Shown piece after piece: positions 35,520 to 44,607 of a DNA stretch of 64,000 nucleotides. Source of the DNA: an uncultured Eubacteriales bacterium (GTDB taxonomy: Bacteria > Bacillota > Clostridia > Christensenellales > Aristaeellaceae); assembly GCA_902764875.1 (NCBI GenBank), contig CACWXP010000015.1, positions 22,794 through 86,793 on the forward strand, in the 5' to 3' direction. The stretch's first letter is position 1, and every line of letters begins with the position of its first letter. Position numbers and translations under genes: made by a program. The notes beneath the pieces are model-generated. The model ran no database searches. It had not been told where the DNA came from and worked only from the letters and a program-made list of their open reading frames with translations.

Positions 35520-38500
35520 GCTATGAAGATCTGATGGCGCGGATTGCGCGGGAGATACCGGAGCTGGCGGGAAGGCTTTCGGCGCCCCGCGTGACGTACG
35601 TCAAATCTCTTCAAAAAACCTATATTACCTTCGAATCCGGCGTGCTGGCGGGGGAAAAGCAGTTTTTGCGGCTGGAAAAGATCCTGCGGGAGCTGTTTCC
35701 GGGGCGGCCGCTGTCCGTCCGCGTGGTTTCGCGGTGCCTGAAAGACAGCTTTCTGGAGGATCCGACGCCTTACCGGCAGGTGCTGGACGATTTTCTGCGG
35801 CGGAACTATCCTTCCGCGGCGGGGTGGGTCGGGCAGATTGACTGGCAGATCGAAAAGAACCAGCTGAGCGGCAGCAATCTGCCGGCGGGGGAAGAGGAAG
35901 CATTGCTGACGCTGGTTTTCCCCAGCGAAATCAGCCTGCATGTGATGGCGGAGCGGAATATCGGCGCCCGGCTGGCCCAGGCGGTTTCGGATATTTTCGG
36001 CGCCCGGATCCGGGTGGAGATGACCGTGGCCGGCGACCGGGAGGAGCGGCTGCGGAAGCTGCAGGCGGAGCGCCGGGACGCGGTGCTGGTCGTGACCCGG
36101 GAAGAAATGGAAAAACGCGCCGCGGAGGAAGCGCAAAAGGCGGCGGCTGCAGGAGGCGCCGGGGAAAAGAAAGCAGGCCCGCGGAAAAAGACGGAAGCGG
36201 AGGGGTCTGCGGCCGCTGCGGCAGCGAAGCCCATCATCGGCAGAAGCATCGGAGACAAGCCGGTGGAGATCCGGGAGCTGACGGGGGAAAGCGGGCTGAC
36301 CGTGATCCAGGGCGAGATCTTCAAACTGGAAACGAAGGAACTCAAGGGCGGCGAAATGCTGCTGGTTTCCTTTGCGGTGACGGACTATACCAGTTCCATT
36401 CTCTGCAAGGCTTTTTTCCGCTACCGTCCGCGCTTTGCGCGCAAGGGGGAGGCGGAGGAAACCCCGATTACTGATGAAGAGCGCCAGGCCGTGAACGACA
36501 AGGTTGCCCGGATCAAGGTGGGCATGAACGTCAAGGTCCGGGGCGAATGCCTGTACGACAGCTATGCCCGGGAAATTTCCGTTAACGTTCGGGATATGGT
36601 GGAAGCGGAGAAGGAAGAACGGGAGGATACGGCGCCGGAAAAACGGGTGGAGCTTCATATGCATACCAATATGTCCACGATGGACGCCCTGACGCCGGCG
36701 GAAGACCTGATTGCCCGGGCTGCGAAATGGGGACATTCGGCCGTGGCCGTAACGGATCACGGCGTGCTGCAGTCCTTCCCGGCGGCGTTTAAAGCGGCTA
36801 AGGGAAAAATCAAGCTGATCCCCGGCTGCGAAGGATACCTGGTGGACGATAAGGCCATTGTGGCCGGCGCGGACGAACGCCTCTACGACGGGCCCATCGT
36901 GGTGCTGGACTTTGAAAGCACGGGACTCAACACCGCCAAGGCGAAGATCATCGAAGTCGGCGCCGTGAAACTGGTGGAAGGCACGGTGGTGGAAACCTTT
37001 GAACAGCTGGTGGATCCGGGGGAAATGCTGCCGCCGAAAATCACGGAAATCACCGGGATTACCGACGCCAATCTCCAGGGACAGCCCACGGCGGCAGAGG
37101 TGCTTCCGAAACTGCTGGCATTTATCGGGGACGCTCCGATTGCCGCCCATAACGCGTCCTTTGACGCGAACCTGATGCGAAGCGAACTGAAACGGCTGGA
37201 TCTGAACTGGAACGGACCGGTGCTGGACACGCTGGTGTATGCCCGGAAACTGTATCCGAAGCTGAAATCCTACCGGCTGGCGGCGCTGTGCAAGCACCTG
37301 GGGGTCAGCCTGAAGAATGCGCACCGGGCGGTGCACGACGCTGCGGCAACGGCCCAGTGCCTGGCCAGGATGTTTGACGAGACACGGGAAAGATATCCCG
37401 AGATGACAACCCAGCGGCAGCTGAACGCAACGCTGCAGGGCGGGGCGATCGGGGAAAGCTGGCATATCATCCTGCTGGCGAAGAACCGGACGGGACTGGT
37501 GAATCTGAACCGGCTGGTGTCCATCAGCCATCTGGAATACTTCCGCCGCACGCCGCATATGCCCCGGGACATTATTCAACAGTACCGGGACGGCCTGATC
37601 CTCGGCAGTGCCTGCGAAGCGGGGGAACTGTTCCGGGCCTGCTGCCGGGGCGAGGATATGGAGAAACTGAAGGAGATTGCTTCCTTCTACGATTATCTGG
37701 AGATTCAGCCCATCGGCAACAACGCTTTTATGCTGCGAAACGGTGAAGCCGACTCGGAAGAGGAACTCCGGAACCTGAACCGCCTGATCGTCCGGCTTGG
37801 CGATGAGCTTGGCAAACCGGTGGTCGCCACGGGTGACGTGCATTTTATGGACCCGAAGGACGCCATCGGCCGGGCGATTATTCAGGCCGGTATGAAGTTT
37901 GACGACGCGGACCTGCAGCCGCCGCTGTACTTCCGGACCACGAACGAGATGCTGCAGGAGTTTGCCTATCTCGGGCCTGAAAAAGCGAGGGAGGTCGTGA
38001 TCGAAAACCCCCGGAAAATCGCGGACATGGTGGAGGAGATCCGGCTGTTCCCGAAGCATCCGAAGGGTGAGGACACGTTCCAGCCTTACTGGGATTTCGC
38101 CGAGGACATGATTCAGGAAATGACATGGTCCACAGCCCGGGAACTGTACGGCGATCCGCTGCCGGAAATCGTGGAGAAACGCCTGACCAAGGAACTGAAG
38201 TCCATTGTCGGCTACGGATACTGCACGCTGTACGCCATCGCACAGAAACTGGTTTCCCGCTCGCTGGAGGACGGATACCTGGTGGGCAGCCGCGGCAGCG
38301 TGGGCTCCAGCCTGGTGGCGCGGATGTGCGGCATCACGGAGGTGAACGCCCTTCCGCCCCATTACCGCTGCACCCGGTGCCGTCAGGGTTTCTTTGACGT
38401 GGACAAAAGCCGGTATCACGTCGGCGTGGACCTGCCGGACAAGGACTGTCCGGTGTGCGGGCAGAAGCTGGTGAAGGACGGTTTCGACATTCCTTTCGAG

Positions 38501-39949
38501 GTTTTCCTGGGTTTCGAGGGCGACAAGGTGCCGGATATCGACCTGAACTTCTCCGGCGAATACCAGAACCGGGCACATCACTATGTGGAGGAGCTCTTCG
38601 GGCACGACCATGTGTTCCGGGCGGGCACGATCAGCGGCCTTGCGGACAAGACGGCCTACGGCTATGTGCTGAAATATCTGGAGGAGCGGGGCATTCAGGC
38701 CGGGAATGCGGAAAAGGAACGCCTGGCCCTGGAATGCACCGGCGTGAAGCGGACGACGGGCCAGCACCCGGGCGGCATGGTCGTCGTTCCGCTGGAGTAT
38801 GAGATCTACGACTTTACCGCGGTGCAGCATCCGGCGGACGACCTGGAAAGCGACTTTACCACGACGCACTTTGATTTCAACTCCATGCACGACATTCTGG
38901 TGAAGCTGGACTGCCTTGGGCACGACGATCCGACCATGCTCCACGAGCTGGAGATCCTCACGGGCATCAACTTCAAGGATGTGCCGCTGGACGATCCGGA
39001 CGTGCGCAGCCTGTTTTCTTCGCCGGAAGTGCTGGGGGTGAAATCCGAGGACATCCTGTGCAACACGGGGACCTACGGCGTGCCGGAATTCGGCACAGGA
39101 TTTGTGCGCGGGATGCTGGAGGAAACCAAACCCCACACCATGGAGGAGCTGCTGCGGATTTCCGGCCTGAGCCACGGAACGGACGTTTGGCTTGGGAACG
39201 CGGCGGATCTGATCGCCTCGGGTACGGCAACGCTGAGCGAGTGCGTGTGCTGCCGTGACGATATCATGAATTACCTGATTGACAAAGGCGTGCAGCCGAA
39301 GCTGGCTTTCACGACCATGGAAAGCGTCCGGAAGGGGAAGGGCCTGAAGCCTGAGATGGAGCAGGCCATGATTGACCAGCAGGTGCCGGACTGGTTCATG
39401 GACAGCTGCAAAAAGATCAAATACATGTTCCCGAAGGGGCATGCGGTGGCATACGTGACGATGGCGCTGCGGGTGGCGTGGTTCAAGGTACATCAGCCGC
39501 TGGCGTATTACTGCGCTTACTTTACGGTGCGGGGAGACGGATTTGACGCCACCACCATGATCCTGAGTCCGGACGCGGCCCGGAAAAAGATCAACGAAAT
39601 ACGCACCATGGACAAACCCACGGCACGGGACAAGGATACGGCGACGTGTCTGGAACTGGTGCTGGAAATGAATCTGCGGGGCATCAAGTTCCTGCCGGTG
39701 GATCTGTACAAAAGCGATGTGCGCAGGTTCCTGATCGAAGACGGGAATATTCGCTGCCCCTTTATCAGCCTGCCGGGACTCGGGGAAAGCGTTGCCGTGA
39801 CAATTGCGGAAGCCCGGGAAGAAGGACAGTTCCTGAGCGTGGAGGACCTGAAAAAACGCGGAAAGGCCGGCAGCGCGGTGGTGGATATGCTGCGGGCCCA
39901 CGGCGCGCTGGACGGCCTGACGGAGACAAATCAGATCAGTATGTTCTGA
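35516..39949 (+). CDS. polC: DNA polymerase III alpha subunit, PolC type
   Basis: 1477-residue replicative polymerase of low-GC Gram-positive type. Order: N-terminal domain; OB fold (about 265-370); PHP domain (VELHMHTNMSTMDALTPAED, from 378) split by the proofreading exonuclease (VVLDFESTGLNTAKAKIIEV from 461, HRAVHDAAATAQCL near 603); a zinc-binding CTRC...CPVC region (about 951-982); the catalytic GDKVPDIDLNFSG (about 1002-1014) and the third aspartate in KLDCLGHDD. The extreme C-terminus NQISMF matches the beta-clamp-binding motif found at the end of PolC. Start overlaps rseP. Confidence 0.97.
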   Translation: MSYEDLMARIAREIPELAGRLSAPRVTYVKSLQKTYITFESGVLAGEKQFLRLEKILRELFPGRPLSVRVVSRCLKDSFLEDPTPYRQVLDDFLRRNYPSAAGWVGQIDWQIEKNQLSGSNLPAGEEEALLTLVFPSEISLHVMAERNIGARLAQAVSDIFGARIRVEMTVAGDREERLRKLQAERRDAVLVVTREEMEKRAAEEAQKAAAAGGAGEKKAGPRKKTEAEGSAAAAAAKPIIGRSIGDKPVEIRELTGESGLTVIQGEIFKLETKELKGGEMLLVSFAVTDYTSSILCKAFFRYRPRFARKGEAEETPITDEERQAVNDKVARIKVGMNVKVRGECLYDSYAREISVNVRDMVEAEKEEREDTAPEKRVELHMHTNMSTMDALTPAEDLIARAAKWGHSAVAVTDHGVLQSFPAAFKAAKGKIKLIPGCEGYLVDDKAIVAGADERLYDGPIVVLDFESTGLNTAKAKIIEVGAVKLVEGTVVETFEQLVDPGEMLPPKITEITGITDANLQGQPTAAEVLPKLLAFIGDAPIAAHNASFDANLMRSELKRLDLNWNGPVLDTLVYARKLYPKLKSYRLAALCKHLGVSLKNAHRAVHDAAATAQCLARMFDETRERYPEMTTQRQLNATLQGGAIGESWHIILLAKNRTGLVNLNRLVSISHLEYFRRTPHMPRDIIQQYRDGLILGSACEAGELFRACCRGEDMEKLKEIASFYDYLEIQPIGNNAFMLRNGEADSEEELRNLNRLIVRLGDELGKPVVATGDVHFMDPKDAIGRAIIQAGMKFDDADLQPPLYFRTTNEMLQEFAYLGPEKAREVVIENPRKIADMVEEIRLFPKHPKGEDTFQPYWDFAEDMIQEMTWSTARELYGDPLPEIVEKRLTKELKSIVGYGYCTLYAIAQKLVSRSLEDGYLVGSRGSVGSSLVARMCGITEVNALPPHYRCTRCRQGFFDVDKSRYHVGVDLPDKDCPVCGQKLVKDGFDIPFEVFLGFEGDKVPDIDLNFSGEYQNRAHHYVEELFGHDHVFRAGTISGLADKTAYGYVLKYLEERGIQAGNAEKERLALECTGVKRTTGQHPGGMVVVPLEYEIYDFTAVQHPADDLESDFTTTHFDFNSMHDILVKLDCLGHDDPTMLHELEILTGINFKDVPLDDPDVRSLFSSPEVLGVKSEDILCNTGTYGVPEFGTGFVRGMLEETKPHTMEELLRISGLSHGTDVWLGNAADLIASGTATLSECVCCRDDIMNYLIDKGVQPKLAFTTMESVRKGKGLKPEMEQAMIDQQVPDWFMDSCKKIKYMFPKGHAVAYVTMALRVAWFKVHQPLAYYCAYFTVRGDGFDATTMILSPDAARKKINEIRTMDKPTARDKDTATCLELVLEMNLRGIKFLPVDLYKSDVRRFLIEDGNIRCPFISLPGLGESVAVTIAEAREEGQFLSVEDLKKRGKAGSAVVDMLRAHGALDGLTETNQISMF

Positions 39950-40011
39950 CAAACGGAAGGAATCGGAAAATAAACGGAGAAATGTATAAGGAAACAGGGA
40001 GGTGAAAAAGG

Positions 40012-40350
40012 ATGCACCGGACCATGACGTTGAAAGGATTCATCCTGATTCTTTTCCTGATTCTGGCGGTGTTTCTGTTTTTTCACCTTTTGATGAAGGG
40101 TGATCTCACCCGCAAGGCGGAGCAGGAAGAATCGCTGCGGGAGGCCCTGGCCCAGCTGCAGGAAGAGGAAAAGGACCTGAAGGCGCAGCTGAGCATTGTC
40201 GGAACGGAGGACTACATTGTTTCCAGCGCCATGGAAAACTACGCCTACGTGAAAAAGGACGATATACGGTTTGAGTTTTCCAATCCCGAAGCGCTCTACA
40301 CTTATTCAGAGGAAGAACTGCGGATTCTCGTGGACGAAATGGCGGACTGA
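40012..40350 (+). CDS. divIC: Septum formation initiator, DivIC/FtsL-like
   Basis: 112 residues: a short cytoplasmic head, one membrane helix (FILILFLILAVFLFFHLLM, about 10-28), a coiled coil rich in Glu/Lys/Leu (about 35-66), then a small external domain (DYIVSSAMENYAYVKKDDIR). This is the DivIC/FtsB layout; such proteins link the divisome parts. GGGAGG precedes the ATG. FtsL is the main alternative. Confidence 0.75.
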   Translation: MHRTMTLKGFILILFLILAVFLFFHLLMKGDLTRKAEQEESLREALAQLQEEEKDLKAQLSIVGTEDYIVSSAMENYAYVKKDDIRFEFSNPEALYTYSEEELRILVDEMAD

Positions 40351-40363
40351 TGGAGGAGAGCAT

Positions 40364-41269
40364 ATGCCGGCTGCTGTGATCGGAATCGGATCCAACTCTG
40401 TTCGCGCTCTGATCGCGCGGAACAATGACGGAGTTTTTGAGCGTCTGTACAGGGACCGGGAAGGCACCCGGCTTTTCGCCGGGCTTGACAGCCGGAATAT
40501 GCTGAACCAGGAGAGCATCCGGAAAACCGCCGACGCGGTGCGCCGCATGGCGTCGGAAGCCAGGAAAAGAGGCGCGGAGGATCTGAGTGTATTTGCCACC
40601 AGCGCCGCCCGGGACGCCGCCAACGGGCAGGATTTTCTGGACGCCGTTGAGCAGGCGGCGGGTGTTCCGCCGATGATTCTTTCCGGGGAGGAGGAAGCCA
40701 GGCTGAGCTTCTTCGGAGCGTCCCGGGCCGTAAAGGATGAATGCTTCTGCGGCGTGATCGATATCGGCGGAGGCAGTACGGAGATCGTCACCGGATGCGG
40801 AGAAGAGATTGAATGCGCGTTTTCCTGCCAGATGGGCGCCGTGCGGCTGTTCCGGGAGATTCCCCTTTCCCGGAAGGAAGACATGGAGGCCGTGGAGAAG
40901 GCCGCCGGGGAGATCCTGGAAGCAAAACTGAAGGAAACCCCGGCAGTCCGTCTGCCGGAAACCTGGATCGGCACGGGCGGCACCTTTACGACACTGGCGG
41001 CCATGGTGAAAGAAATTCCATGGACCGCCCGAACCCATATGCACGGCACCCGGGTCACGGAAAAAGAAATCCGGGAGGTCGGCGAAAAACTGGCCGATAT
41101 GCCGCTGGAAGAGCGGTTCCGCCTGCCCGGCCTGCAGCCCGGACGCGCGGACATTGTCGTGCACGGGATCTGCATTCTCCTGGCGGTGATGAAACGCTTC
41201 GGGATCGAATCGATCACTGTCAGCGAATGGGGCAACATGGACGGCTATCTATGGAAGAAGCTCATGTGA
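40364..41269 (+). CDS. Exopolyphosphatase / guanosine pentaphosphatase family (Ppx/GppA)
   Basis: 301-residue ASKHA-fold enzyme predicted to hydrolyse polyphosphate or pppGpp. Phosphate-binding loops: VIGIGSNSVRALIA (5-18), VIDIGGGSTEIVTG (about 130-143) and GTGGTFTTLA (about 205). It contains only the core domain, as in the short Ppx proteins of Firmicutes. Start ATG 40364 with GGAGGAGAG, 13 bases after divIC; the divIC-ppx pair is a frequent neighbourhood. Confidence 0.88.
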   Translation: MPAAVIGIGSNSVRALIARNNDGVFERLYRDREGTRLFAGLDSRNMLNQESIRKTADAVRRMASEARKRGAEDLSVFATSAARDAANGQDFLDAVEQAAGVPPMILSGEEEARLSFFGASRAVKDECFCGVIDIGGGSTEIVTGCGEEIECAFSCQMGAVRLFREIPLSRKEDMEAVEKAAGEILEAKLKETPAVRLPETWIGTGGTFTTLAAMVKEIPWTARTHMHGTRVTEKEIREVGEKLADMPLEERFRLPGLQPGRADIVVHGICILLAVMKRFGIESITVSEWGNMDGYLWKKLM

Positions 41270-41278
41270 GACTTTTCC

Positions 41279-41509
41279 TCACGTTTCAATGACGATCAGC
41301 GGAATTTTTGCAACATAATCGCCGATCATGCTTTCCAGACATTCATGATTCTTTCCGATTCCGAATAATTTTCCCGAAAGAACTTCATCCCTTGTCAGCA
41401 GAATAAACGAATCTCCGAAATGCTTCCTGAAGATTTCCGGGAAGCTTTGGGATGCGGGCTTTATCACGACTTCGTGTCGGTCCGGTTTTTTCTTTTCAAT
41501 CCGCTCCGC
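41279..41509 (-). pseudogene. C-terminal remnant of an alkaline-phosphatase-superfamily phosphodiesterase
   Basis: The minus-strand frame opens after a stop at 41512 and reads ERIEKKKPDRHEVVIKPA, then SFPEIFRKHFGDSFILLTRD, LFGIGKNHECLESMIGDYVA. The ...LLTxxEVxxxxLFGxGxxHxxxxxMxGDY pattern is the end of a clostridial type I phosphodiesterase / nucleotide pyrophosphatase. No catalytic region is present, so only the final ~75 codons survive. Its first part overlaps the promoter of the GH31 gene. Confidence 0.5.
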
Positions 41510-41521
41510 TCATGATAGAAT
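41493..41521 (+). promoter_or_regulatory. Promoter of the GH31 gene
   Basis: TTTTCA (41493-41498), 17-base spacer, TAGAAT (41516-41521) with TGA before it (extended -10). The leader is short; translation begins at 41555 with TGAGG upstream. Confidence 0.6.
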
Positions 41522-41554
41522 AGCGGCATCAATCTGCAGAAATGAGGTTTTCCT

Positions 41555-43618
41555 ATGATCCGGAAATACACATTCGGTACGCCGATCCCCACCGACGCGG
41601 TCGTCCTTTCCCTGCCGGCGGAAACAGACCCCGTACCTTTTTTCACCCTTTCCCAAAGCGGAAAACAGATGACACTCACCCGGAAGCTTTCTCCGGAGGA
41701 CTGTCTCTTCGGTCTGGGGGAATCCGTCCGCGGCATCAATAAGCGCGGATTCCTGTACCGTTCCTGGAACAGCGACGTCTTCAACCACACGGAAAGCACG
41801 GAAAGCCTCTATTCGTCCCATAACTTCCTGGTTTTCTTCGGACCGGAAAGCTGCTTCGGTATTTATCTGGACGATCCCGGCCGGATCACATGGGATCTGG
41901 GCTACACCCAAACGGATACGGCCGTCATCACTTCGGAAAACGGGGATCTGGACCTGTATGTGCTGGAAGAAGATTCCCTGACGGAGCTGGCCCGTGCCTT
42001 CCGGCGCCTGACCGGGCGCAGCTATCTGCCGCCCCGCTGGGCCTTCGGCTATATCCAGAGCCGCTGGGGCTATGCCAGCGAGCAGGAAGTTCGCACCGTC
42101 GCCGGGGAGCACCGGAAGCATGGGATCCCGCTGGACGGCGTCTGCCTGGATATCGACTACATGGACAATTTCAAAAACTTTACCTGGCGGAAGGACGCCT
42201 TCCCGGACCTGAACCGCTTCAGCGCCGACATGAAAAAGGAGCATATCCGGCTGATTCCGATCATCGACGCAGGGATTAAGGAAGAGCCGGGCTACGCGCC
42301 CTACGACTCCGGAAAAGCCGGGGGCTTCTTCTGCAAAAAAGAGGACGGCACCGATTTCACCGCCGCGGTCTGGCCCGGCGTCTGCTGCTTTCCGGACTTT
42401 ATGCGCGAGGACGCCCGCCGCTGGTTCGGCAGTCTCTATACGCCCCTGCTGGAAGCGGGCGTGGAGGGTTTCTGGAACGACATGAACGAGCCCGCCCTGT
42501 TCTATACGGAGGAGCGGGTGCAGGAAGCCTTCCGCCGGGCGGAGGAACTCTGCGGCGGAAATGTGGACTATGAAGCCATGTGGGGACTGAAAAACGCCTT
42601 CAACGGCATTGAAAACAATCCGGAAGATTACCGTTCCTTCTTCCATTCAGCGGACGGACAGCCCGTCCGCCATGACAAAGTGCACAATCTCTACGGGGCG
42701 TCCATGACCCGGGCCACGGCGGAAGCTTTCCGGCGGTTCGATCCGGACAAACGTTTCCTGCTCTTCTCCCGCTCTTCCTTCATCGGCGCCCACCGCAACG
42801 GCGGTATCTGGCAGGGCGACAATTTCTCCTGGTGGAGCCATCTGAAAATGGCCCTGCAAATGCTTCCGAATCTGAATCTGTGCGGTTTCCTCTTCTCCGG
42901 CTGCGATCTGGGCGGTTTCGGCTGCAACGTTACGGAAGACCTGCTGGCCCGCTTCCTGCAGCTGGGCGTTTTCATGCCGCTGATGCGCAATCACTCTGCC
43001 CTCCACACCCGGGAGCAGGAGATCTACCGCTTCTCCTCCCTGGACATCATGCGCGACACCGTCCGGGTGCGCTATGCGCTGCTTCCCTTCCTGTACAGCG
43101 AATTCATGAAAGCCGCCCTGACAAACGGCATGTACTTCCGCCCACTGGCCTTCGACTATCCCGAAGACCGCCGGGCGGTGCACACAGAGGATCAGATTAT
43201 GCTGGGCGAAGGCTGTATGATCGCCCCCGTACTGGAGCAGAACGCCGTCGGCCGCCACGTCTATCTGCCGGAGGATATGCTGATGATCCGCTTCCGCTCC
43301 CCGGAAGACTACGACCTGATTCCGCTGGACCGGGGCGATCACTGGATCGATCTTTCTCTCCGGGAATTCCCGCTGTTTGTGAAGAAGGATCACCCGGTGC
43401 TGCTGTGCCCCGGCGGGGAAAGCACCGAGCTGCTGGATGATCATATCTTCACCGCCGTATGCAGAACCGACCGGGAAGTCACCTACGATCTTTACAGGGA
43501 CGACGGATCCGATCCGGATCCCGTGCTGTCGCAGCATCTGACAAAAGCCGTTCTGCCTGCTGACGCCGCCTGTTCTTCGGCCGTTCCCGGGGTTGCAATT
43601 TCATCGCTCGTATTATAA
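41555..43618 (+). CDS. GH31 alpha-glucosidase/alpha-xylosidase
   Basis: 687-residue retaining glycosidase, no signal peptide. The nucleophile aspartate is in FWNDMNEPALF (about 307) and the acid/base aspartate in GGIWQGDNFSWW (about 420). The N-terminal beta domain (GLGESVRGINKRGFLYRSWN) and ARWAFGYIQSRWGY-like catalytic start are typical. It probably releases glucose or related sugars from imported alpha-linked oligosaccharides. Codons here are visibly C-ending compared with polC and the GH2 gene. Confidence 0.93.
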   Translation: MIRKYTFGTPIPTDAVVLSLPAETDPVPFFTLSQSGKQMTLTRKLSPEDCLFGLGESVRGINKRGFLYRSWNSDVFNHTESTESLYSSHNFLVFFGPESCFGIYLDDPGRITWDLGYTQTDTAVITSENGDLDLYVLEEDSLTELARAFRRLTGRSYLPPRWAFGYIQSRWGYASEQEVRTVAGEHRKHGIPLDGVCLDIDYMDNFKNFTWRKDAFPDLNRFSADMKKEHIRLIPIIDAGIKEEPGYAPYDSGKAGGFFCKKEDGTDFTAAVWPGVCCFPDFMREDARRWFGSLYTPLLEAGVEGFWNDMNEPALFYTEERVQEAFRRAEELCGGNVDYEAMWGLKNAFNGIENNPEDYRSFFHSADGQPVRHDKVHNLYGASMTRATAEAFRRFDPDKRFLLFSRSSFIGAHRNGGIWQGDNFSWWSHLKMALQMLPNLNLCGFLFSGCDLGGFGCNVTEDLLARFLQLGVFMPLMRNHSALHTREQEIYRFSSLDIMRDTVRVRYALLPFLYSEFMKAALTNGMYFRPLAFDYPEDRRAVHTEDQIMLGEGCMIAPVLEQNAVGRHVYLPEDMLMIRFRSPEDYDLIPLDRGDHWIDLSLREFPLFVKKDHPVLLCPGGESTELLDDHIFTAVCRTDREVTYDLYRDDGSDPDPVLSQHLTKAVLPADAACSSAVPGVAISSLVL

Positions 43619-43669
43619 AATAAAGGTTGATGGATGTTTACCCGCAGACTGAAGGAGGCCGAACGAACC

Positions 43670-44551
43670 ATGGAAATGAACTACGTCTACATGACGGACA
43701 GCGACAGCGACCTGCCCTATCACCTGAAAGCGGAATACGATATTCCCGTCGTCTATATGCCCTATGCCCTGAACGGCAAGGAGTATTTCGACGATCTGGG
43801 CCAGACGCTGGATCATAAAAGCTATTTCGACGCGATGCGCAGCGGGGCCAACCCCGTTACTTCCGCGCTGAACGAGGAATCCTACCTCGAATATTTCGAA
43901 CCTGTGCTCCAAAGCGGAAAGGACCTGCTTTTCGTTGCCTTCTCCAGCAAGCTGTCCTGCACGCTCCAGGCCGCCCAGGCCGCGCGAAAAAAGCTTCTGG
44001 AAAAGTATCCGGACAGGAAGATCACCATCGTGGACACCCTGAGCATTTCCGGCCCCATGACGCTGTTGGTCCTCAAATCCCATGAAATGTACCGGGCCGG
44101 CAAATCCATGGAAGAGGTCGCCGACTGGCTGGAGAATAACAAGCTCCGCTCCCAGGCCTACTTTACCGTGGACGACCTGAAATATCTCAAGCGCGGCGGC
44201 CGCATTTCCGGCGCCGCTGCCGCCGTGGGTACCATGCTGGATCTCAAGCCCATCATCATCGAGGCCAGCGACGGCACCCTGCAGGCAGGCGAGAAGATCC
44301 GCGGCCGTAAAAAGGCCCTGGCATATATTGTGGACGCCATGATGAAGGCGGAGCCGGATCCGGCGGAAAGCCCCATCCTGATCCTGAATGCCGACGCCCC
44401 GGAAGACGCGGAGCGCGTCAAGGCCAGCATCGAGCAGAAGCTCCCCGGCGCCAACATCATGATCGAGCATGTGGGTCCCGTCATCGGCGCCCATGCCGGC
44501 CCCGGAACCGTGGCCCTCTGCTTCATCGGCAAAGAGATCCGCAAACCCTGA
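43670..44551 (+). CDS. DegV-family fatty-acid-binding protein
   Basis: About 293 residues. DegV/FakB fold: YVYMTDSDSDLPYHL at the start, the PVTSALNEESYLEYFEP ligand loop, DTLSISGPMTLLV, YLKRGGRISGAAAA and GPVIGAHAGPGTVAL at the end. FakB proteins hold fatty acids for phosphorylation by FakA. The frame begins at 43634, but AAGGAGG at 43652-43658 favours ATG 43670 (or 43676), which also fits the family N-terminus. Confidence 0.9.
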   Translation: MEMNYVYMTDSDSDLPYHLKAEYDIPVVYMPYALNGKEYFDDLGQTLDHKSYFDAMRSGANPVTSALNEESYLEYFEPVLQSGKDLLFVAFSSKLSCTLQAAQAARKKLLEKYPDRKITIVDTLSISGPMTLLVLKSHEMYRAGKSMEEVADWLENNKLRSQAYFTVDDLKYLKRGGRISGAAAAVGTMLDLKPIIIEASDGTLQAGEKIRGRKKALAYIVDAMMKAEPDPAESPILILNADAPEDAERVKASIEQKLPGANIMIEHVGPVIGAHAGPGTVALCFIGKEIRKP

Positions 44552-44607
44552 GGATTCAGTCGGAAGACTTTAATCCAAAATAATAAAAGAAAAGGAGTTT
44601 TCACAGC

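Noticed and set aside
35513-39952. A 1479-codon open frame on the minus strand opposite polC
   Set aside because: It mirrors polC codon for codon, is rich in His/Arg/Gln/Val as expected for the antisense of a GC-rich gene, and has no recognisable domain. PolC on the plus strand has every catalytic motif.
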